The notes under the pieces are model-generated. The model worked only from the letters and a program-made list of their open reading frames with translations, was not told where the DNA came from and made no database searches. 64,000 nucleotides of DNA from Lomentospora prolificans (lineage: Eukaryota > Ascomycota > Sordariomycetes > Microascales > Microascaceae), in NCBI GenBank assembly GCA_029532625.1, contig JARFXM010000011.1, positions 2,232,001 through 2,296,000 of the forward strand. Reading direction: 5' to 3'. How positions within the stretch are numbered: the first letter of the stretch is position 1; each line of letters begins with the position of its first letter. Shown piece after piece: positions 57,764 to 64,000 of the stretch. Made by a program: the position numbers and the translations under genes.

Positions 57764-58461
57764 TTTGCTGACCGAGGGACAAGAGGAACCGGCGAGTTCT
57801 TCGTCCGATCAGAAAATGTAGAGTCCCGCAGCCAACAGTAGATACTTTCCCAGTGGTTGATGAGATCCAATGGCTCCTGGGAAAAAAATTGGCGATACGA
57901 ATGGACACTGACTCACCGTTTCTTTGGTGCAGTGTTGGGGAAATTTTGCCGGGGAGGCAAGACCGAAGCTAGACTTTATCGGTGTCCCTTGTCCCTCGGG
58001 TTTAAGGCTCAACCGTGGGGCGGTCTGGTGCGGTCAGCAGACCACATCGTAAACTGGCGAGGCTAGAAAACCCCAGCTGCGAAACCGGCCCATGGGTGGT
58101 TTTGACCGACGGATTAGCCGAAGAACAGCCAGGCTCGTCTTTTTGAGGTATACCTTGGTACATGTCTGCACCATAATTTTTTTCGCGTATGTGGAGGGCG
58201 CAGGGTGGGTCCGAGCTCCATCGACTTGGAAGCCCAGGTTCACTATTCAACCACGATCCCAGGATCCTGAGGAACATCCCCTATAATCCTCTCCCCATAG
58301 GATCTTGTCCAGATCTAATCTTCATATTCGCCTTTTCGAACAAAAAAGGCCAGAGCGTTTCATCTTGAGCAGAGATTTACCTGTTCCTATACGGACCTCC
58401 CTTTCTACTCATCTGCGATTGAAATTTGACTCTCGGCTTACCCACACCACACACGTCGACC
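57764..58461. promoter_or_regulatory. Shared divergent upstream region ILV6/KH gene
   Basis: 698 bp between the two start codons. It contains the TGACTCA site listed separately, on the ILV6 side. The rest is unassigned. Confidence 0.5.
57909..57915. promoter_or_regulatory. Perfect Gcn4/CPC1 binding site upstream of ILV6
   Basis: TGACTCA is an exact match to the consensus TGASTCA bound by the general amino-acid control activator. It lies 146 bp from the ILV6 start codon and 547 bp from the start of the divergent KH gene. The location fits starvation induction of branched-chain amino-acid synthesis, as is known in yeast. Confidence 0.6.
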
Positions 58462-60371
58462 ATGGATGATGCAGAGAGACGAACAGCAAAACGGTCTCGT
58501 TTCGATCAAACCGAGCCCGAGCCAAGGCGACCGTCTCGGTTCGACCGTCGATCCCGGTCTCCTCCTTCCAAACGCTCCGATGCGCCCCGAGAGCGAAGCC
58601 CGATTGCGCGTCCAGATGGCGACGTGAAAAAGGCTGGTGTAGATCCTGCTGCCGCTGCTGGTAAGTCCCGTCCTTCGCGGTGTTGTGGAAGCGAATTTCT
58701 AACGCACAACAGCTGCCGCTGCCGCTAGGATTAATGCACAACTCCAGGCCAAGAAAGGGATCCAGCATGTCGATGTTCCCCCTATCAAGTCTCCGTCCGA
58801 CTCTGATTCTACACCCGCCCCCCCTCTCGGCAAGACTAAAGAAGGCGGCGTCATTGGTGGTGATATGTACGTCTCCGACGGAGATTATATCAAAGATATC
58901 GAGGTGAACGATTTGAGGAACAAATATCTCATCACGAGGAGCGCCACCCTTCGTGAGATCAATGAACGGACCGGCGCGGGTACGACGGCTTCCCCCTCAT
59001 TGTCCTGTGCCACATATCTCTAACGTCAATCCAGATGTCACCACGCGCGGAAAGTATCTGCCAGACAAGACCATGGCCACACCTACGGTCTGCTCTTCCT
59101 TCCGTATCCCTCCGGCTATATTATCTAGACTACTAACTGTTATACAGAACCCCCCACTTTACCTGCATGTTACCAGCACCAACAAGGAGGGGCTTGAGAA
59201 AGCGGTAGCTATGATCGAGGATCTCATGCAGCAAGAACTCCCAAACCTGGTTGATGAGCGTCGCCTACGTAGGCGCGAGCAGGATACTGTCGAGCGCGAC
59301 GAGTACGGAAGGGTATATCGTCTCTTTCCCACTTTCCCTTTTCGCGAACCGACTAACATATAACAGCGTAAATGGCCGGAGGAAAAGATCCCTATCGATC
59401 TTGACCCCCTCCCCGGCTTCAACCTTCGGGCTCAGGTTGTTGGACAAGGCGGCGCATACGTAAAGCATATCCAACACGAGACTGGGTGCCGCGTGCAGAT
59501 AAAGGGCCGCGGCTCCGGGTTCCTGGAACAGGCTACTAACCGTGAGAGCGATGAAGACATGTTCTTACATGTGACGTGCGTCGTGCCCCACACTCATTTA
59601 CCCTAGTTGTAATACTCCAGCTAATATGCTTCACTAACAGAGGCCGCGAGATTGAAATGGTTGAGAAGGCAAAGGAATTGTGCGAGGATTTGATTGACAA
59701 TGTCAAGCAGCAGTATGAAGAATTCAAGAGCAGGCCTCCTCGAAACTACGGTGGTGGCGGTCATCGCGGAAGCTATGGCGACCACGGTGGCCACTCGGGG
59801 CACTCGCGAGGTGGTGATTCTTACCAGGGCTACGGCAGGAACAACAGCTATGGTAACAATAACAACAGCCATCACGAGCCTCGGTCGGCGAGCCCGAATA
59901 CACCTACCGGCTCAAACACGCCCGCTGCTTCGACTGCCGATTATGCGGCGCAATATGCCCAATATTATGGTGGACAAGATCCCTATGCCGCCTATGGTGG
60001 ATACGCGGCGTATGTCTTTCCTAAACGTTGAACGCGATGGTTACTCATGAGGCTAATCTTATCCTTAGTTATGTACAATACTATCAGCAGTATTATGCTG
60101 CGGCTCAAGCGCAAGCCCAGCAGGGCTCTCCAGCTACGCCTTCAGCGCCGGGGCCTCCTACTTCTGCGGCACCTCCACCGCCGCCCGCAGATTCGCCTCC
60201 CCCTCCTCCTCCTCCCAGCAACGCGGCTCCGCCCCCACCCCCCCCTGGTTCTGCTCCTCCTCCTCCAGGTGTCTCTGGTGGTTACAGCTCGGTATGAGGT
60301 TGCATATCTGGATTACCCTTCAAATGCTTTACTGACGATGTCTCTAGGTCCCCCCTCCACCGGGTCTTTAA
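58462..60371 (+). CDS. KH-domain RNA-binding protein, KHDC4/BLOM7-like
   Basis: Eight exons, 58462-58660, 58713-58979, 59035-59087, 59148-59312, 59367-59575, 59641-60009, 60069-60291 and 60348-60371, give 502 residues. The N-terminus is Arg/Ser-rich (RRPSRFDRRSRSPPSKR), like splicing factors. A first KH-like region (LITRSATLREINERTGADV, about residues 130-155) precedes GKYLPDK. A second KH region holds the GxxG loop GQGG (residues 254-257, AQVVGQGGAYVKHI). The C-terminus has Gly/His/Ser-rich, Tyr/Gln-rich (YVQYYQQYYAAA) and Pro-rich (PPPPPPPSN, PPPPPPG) stretches that favour condensate formation or WW/SH3 contact. The domain order fits human KHDC4, which takes part in pre-mRNA splicing. One donor (GTCTGC) is unusual, but its frame and position are required. 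Confidence 0.88.
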
Positions 60372-62011
60372 AGAGGTAGTATCGTAGAACTAGGAATTGT
60401 CTTGGCCTCTGAATGGCGCAACTGACCTACATCAGCACGGTCTCAAGTTAGTCTAACAGGAGGGCTCAAGCGGCTCGGAAAGCGGTTTCCTTTGGTGCGC
60501 AGGTAATAAAAGTGGTACAAACATAACTGAAAATCAGTCTCTAGGGACTCTGCATTTTCTTTCTTTAGAAATTTCCGTGCGAACTAACTACCTTGGCCTC
60601 TCATTTCAAGGTCGCCTGATCTCCTCCCAAGGAAGCTTGGCGATGGTTAGCAAGGTTTGGTTCAGATTTGATTGTATAAGGATTGCTGAATGTTATTCAG
60701 GCGCCCACATGGCGGTTGCAGGAACCATTTCCGGACTCAAAGATCACCTATAATGCCTGTCACGAACTCGTCGGCAGCTATGTTGGCTCCACCGATGCCG
60801 GTACGATGTCCTTGCCCACCCATTTCTGTCATCAGAGTGGTTGTCTACGTTTATAATTTGCTAGTAGTTGGGGCCGTGTTGGCCTTCCCATCTAACTCAG
60901 CCTAGGGATCCGCACAAACTACCTCGCGCTTATGCTCTTCTTTCTTCTTGGCGTAGTTGACACTCGAGTCACCGGGGATACTAAAAGCAGGTCTACCAGG
61001 ACATGTGCACCCTCTGTAAAACAAATCACAACCTATAAACGGGATTCGTGATGCCAACTTCTATTAATTGGTATATTTCAAAGTCCGAATCCACTTCACT
61101 AAACAAAAGTTTGGTCGATCTGTCTAAACAGGCTTGGGCACTATGGCAGGAGCGGGTGTACTTGACCTCGAAGCAGTCCTCTCAATCTTTCCGTCCCCAT
61201 GTCCAGCAGCTACAGCGTTTCCTAAACTGAACCCCAGTAACTGGCGGAACACATTGTTTTTGCTGTTTTCACTGATCATTCTCTCAGATAGAGATACTCC
61301 ACCAAACTACGAAGTAGATGTATACCATGCCACTGACTCACGAGGTAAGAAGATGACAGTTAGTAGGGCCCGCTTTGAAGATAGCGATAAGGGGGATGGA
61401 CGAAGGTCCTATTTGAAAATTTCAAGATATGTAGCCCTCATATTTATTGAAGCAAGCAATGATACATTTCGAGACACTGGTTTACATTGCTAAATCTCTT
61501 TTGGTTGATGGAGCGCGAGGAAAGGCGTGTGGCAGTGACATCAGGATAAGTGGTTCGCCAGGCGCTACCTTCTCCAAGGAACAAGGGGCAAATCCCAGAG
61601 TACCGAGTATGCGGGTTAATTATTATTAGACTCAGGCTGGGAATGGAAGTGTGTTAGCCAATCATGTGAGCGTGTCTCCGCCTGACCATCAACTCCACCA
61701 CGTGACTTACGTAATCCACCCCAGCAGCAGAGGCACGTCAGAGCGCCAGCGACCGGAAGTGTTGGGTACAACTACGTCGGTAACCCTCGTGAATCCCGCC
61801 TCCCCATCCGTCTCCCGTCCCTCTTCCAACAAGGTTCCCACCCGCCAACCCACGATCTGTACCTTTCCTTCAAACCCACCCACCAGCTCACCACCTGCGA
61901 AATACCCTGGCCTTTTGGCCATTTTCAACACTCATACTCTCTCGTACTACTTGCCGTACTGCCTCTTTGAACAGAACGATTCACGCCGGTTTATCGCCCC
62001 TACCACCGGTA
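60372..62011. other. Intergenic region
   Basis: 1.64 kb between two genes on the plus strand. The left end is the KH gene 3' UTR and the right end the promoter of the Tag1-like gene. Open frames here are short, without domains. No RNA gene or repeat recognised. Confidence 0.5.
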
Positions 62012-63977
62012 ATGGCAAGCGACGGAGAGTCGTCCGCGCCGACGCGGTCGTCGTCACCGAGGAAAGGAAAGGCCAAGGCCACGGAGCACGATCTAAACGA
62101 CGATTTATCTGAGGCAACTCCTCTTCTTACAGGATCCGCCCCCACGACCAGATACGACGGCGAACAACCCGCCGACCAAGACCATGCCCAACTCGAGACC
62201 ACATCGCGGCGTAGTGCAAGCCGGGCCTCTTCGACTCGATCGCTAAAAAGCACAGCCATCGGGTGGCCGTCTATCGTTGCCGGTGTGACGTTAATATCTA
62301 TCACGATTGCCATTATGCTCGTGGCCTTCTTCGTTCCCGCTGCGGTAGAAGAATATGCGAAGCAAGCGGCTGTGCTCGAACCAACGAACCTGTCACTAGA
62401 GTCGCTTACGTCGACCGGAGTGCGTGCAAGAGTGCAGGCGAATTTCCGTCTCGACGGCTCTAGGGTCCAACAGGATACGTCTCGGCGGATTGGTCGGGTC
62501 GCGACCTGGCTCGTAGGCTCCCTCGGAACAGAGGAGACGCGTGTTGCAGTCTACCTGCCCGAGTACGACAATATTTTGCTAGGGACCGCTATTCTTCCGC
62601 CTATGGCTATTAGTGTTACCGATGGCCGTACGACACCGATTGATATCATTGCTGAGCTCACACCCGGTGACACAGATGGGATTCGATCAGTCGCAAATCA
62701 GTGGCTTGAGGGAAAGCTGGACCGAGTCAGATTGCTGGGGAAAGCCGATGTTTCACTCAAGACGGGAGTGATCCCCTTGGGGACACACTCCGTCATCGAA
62801 TCACTTATTGTTGAAGGTCAATCTCTCTACCGTTCATTCGCGTCGTTATATTTTGGAGAAAAGGTGTTCTTCTGATCGTCGACTATTTTTGGCCAAGTCG
62901 TCTTGTTGTCTCCGATTTATTAAACATTTCTCGCACTTCTGTCTTAAAACAAACAAAGGATTCTTTCTGTTTTTGTGCTAATATTTGCCTGCAGCGAACA
63001 AATTGCCCAGCTTGCCAGCGTATAACATCTCACGACTCAGTTTCAGCGACATCCCCGCCTCGGATCCCAATAAACGGGCCGTGGGTGCTAATGTCACCAT
63101 CACATCGTACAACCAGTACCCCGTCGAGCTTGACGTGCCGGAGCTCGGCTTCGAAGTCCTCGTTCCAAACTGCGTTAACTCTGATCCCTTGATTCCGGTA
63201 GCACTGGCTGTTACCGAACCCCTCTCCATCCACGCCAAGTCCGAGGTCTCGGTCAATGTTCATGGCGCGATCGAAGAGCTTCCAGAGTCCCTGGTTCGTG
63301 TATGCCCCGAATCTGGATCCTCTCCTCTGGACGACTTTATCCGTCGTTACCTCGATGGCAAGTCCGCCAAGCTTGTCGTAAGAGGCAGGAAGCTCCCCAA
63401 CTCGGACACTCCCGACTGGATTGGCGAGATCCTTTCTAGCATTGCAGTCCCTGTGCCCTTCCCGGGTCGATCTTTTGATGACCTCATCAAGGAGTTTTCT
63501 TTGACTGATGTGGATTTCCAACTTCCCGACCCAATGGCTGACCCGGACGACGAAGATGAGGACCCCAGGGTCTCGGGAACTGTTCGTGTGGTCGCTGCCC
63601 TACCGAAGGAGCTCAATATCGAACTCAACGTCTCGGACCTCAAGGCGACAGCTGATGTGTATTACAAGAAGCAACGGTTTGGGAAGCTTCAGATCGAGGA
63701 TTGGCAGCCGGCCAATTCCACGAGATTGGACGATCCAGCAAGCGGCGAAGCGTCCTTGATTATCAACTCCCGCGTAGAGGACGTGCCTCTCCATATCACG
63801 GACTCAAATGTCTTTACTCAGGTCCTTCAAGCGCTGATCTTTGGCGGCAAGGACGTCCTTCTTGACATCAAGGCGCTTGTGGATATCAAGGTGGAAACAG
63901 CGCTCGGCGAGCTGGTGCTGAATAAGGTTCCCACGGAGGGAAAGATCCCAGTAAAACGTCCGTCTTTGCTCCACTAA
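62012..63977 (+). CDS. DUF3712 membrane protein, Tag1-like (partial, runs off the window)
   Basis: Two exons are visible, 62012-62816 and 62995 to about 63950, and the gene continues past the right edge. Residues 1-85 are a disordered cytosolic tail containing EATPLL (residues 34-39), a [DE]xxxL[LI] sorting motif. A membrane helix spans about 86-111 (IVAGVTLISITIAIMLVAFFVPA). The lumenal part has repeated DUF3712/LEA2-like beta domains, with NVTITSYNQYPVELDVPELGFEV as one example stretch. The yeast relative Tag1 is a vacuolar membrane protein that helps end autophagy. After GKIPVK the frame reads only a few more codons to a stop at 63975-63977, where an intron with CTAAC at about 63996 is likely, so the true end lies outside. 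The intron 1 donor GTCAAT is weak. Confidence 0.85.
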
Positions 63978-64000
63978 CCCCCTCGGTACGCACCGAAGAC

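Noticed and set aside
1..64000. Search for a CRISPR array, prokaryotic operon or intact transposon
   Set aside because: None seen; repeats present are microsatellites, one tandem duplication and short palindromes, and genes are spliced eukaryotic genes.

Overview
The window reads as nuclear DNA of a filamentous ascomycete (Pezizomycotina, most likely Sordariomycetes). The genes are interrupted by short introns, mostly about 50-90 nt, with GT..AG ends and frequent CTAAC branch sites. The proteins are ordinary fungal housekeeping families, and genes lie on both strands without operons. No prokaryotic features, CRISPR array, intact transposon or complete virus was seen. Exon boundaries were worked out by hand from splice signals, reading-frame continuity and family conservation, so they are predictions.

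Layout. Bases 1 to about 10.86 kb form a gene desert with no recognisable gene. Then follow ARPC5 (+), an NDUFAF5-like complex I assembly factor (-), AP-2 alpha adaptin (+), a PLP homeostasis protein (-), a type II membrane protein (+) and a minimal SET/post-SET protein (-). A second 6-kb desert (23.6-29.6 kb) precedes a long disordered protein whose N-terminus carries a canonical eIF4E-binding motif (+). Next are the SNARE VTI1 (-), ornithine carbamoyltransferase (+), an FAD amine-oxidase-like protein (-), COX11 (+), ribosomal protein L26 (+), RRP12 (-) and an unrecognised disordered protein (-). A decayed PNP_UDP-domain (NLR-type) pseudogene (-) lies at 51.3-52.3 kb. After it come a DNA polymerase iota homologue (+), TRAPPC13 (-), the acetolactate synthase regulatory subunit ILV6 (-), a KH-domain RNA-binding protein (+) and a DUF3712/Tag1-like vacuolar-type membrane protein (+) that runs off the right edge.

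Functional themes are membrane traffic (AP-2 alpha, VTI1, TRAPPC13, and a Tag1-like protein with a dileucine sorting motif), mitochondria (NDUFAF5, COX11), amino-acid synthesis (OTC and ILV6, each with a full or near-full Gcn4/CPC1 site upstream), and ribosome/RNA/translation (RPL26, RRP12, KH protein, eIF4E-binding protein). There is no sign of a biosynthetic or defence gene cluster. The most interesting items are the eIF4E-binding protein, the short uORF overlapping the COX11 start codon, the perfect 76-bp tandem duplication with a stem-loop in the OTC leader, the zinc-finger tail on the pol iota homologue, a 14-nt micro-exon in AP-2 alpha, and the NLR-type relic.
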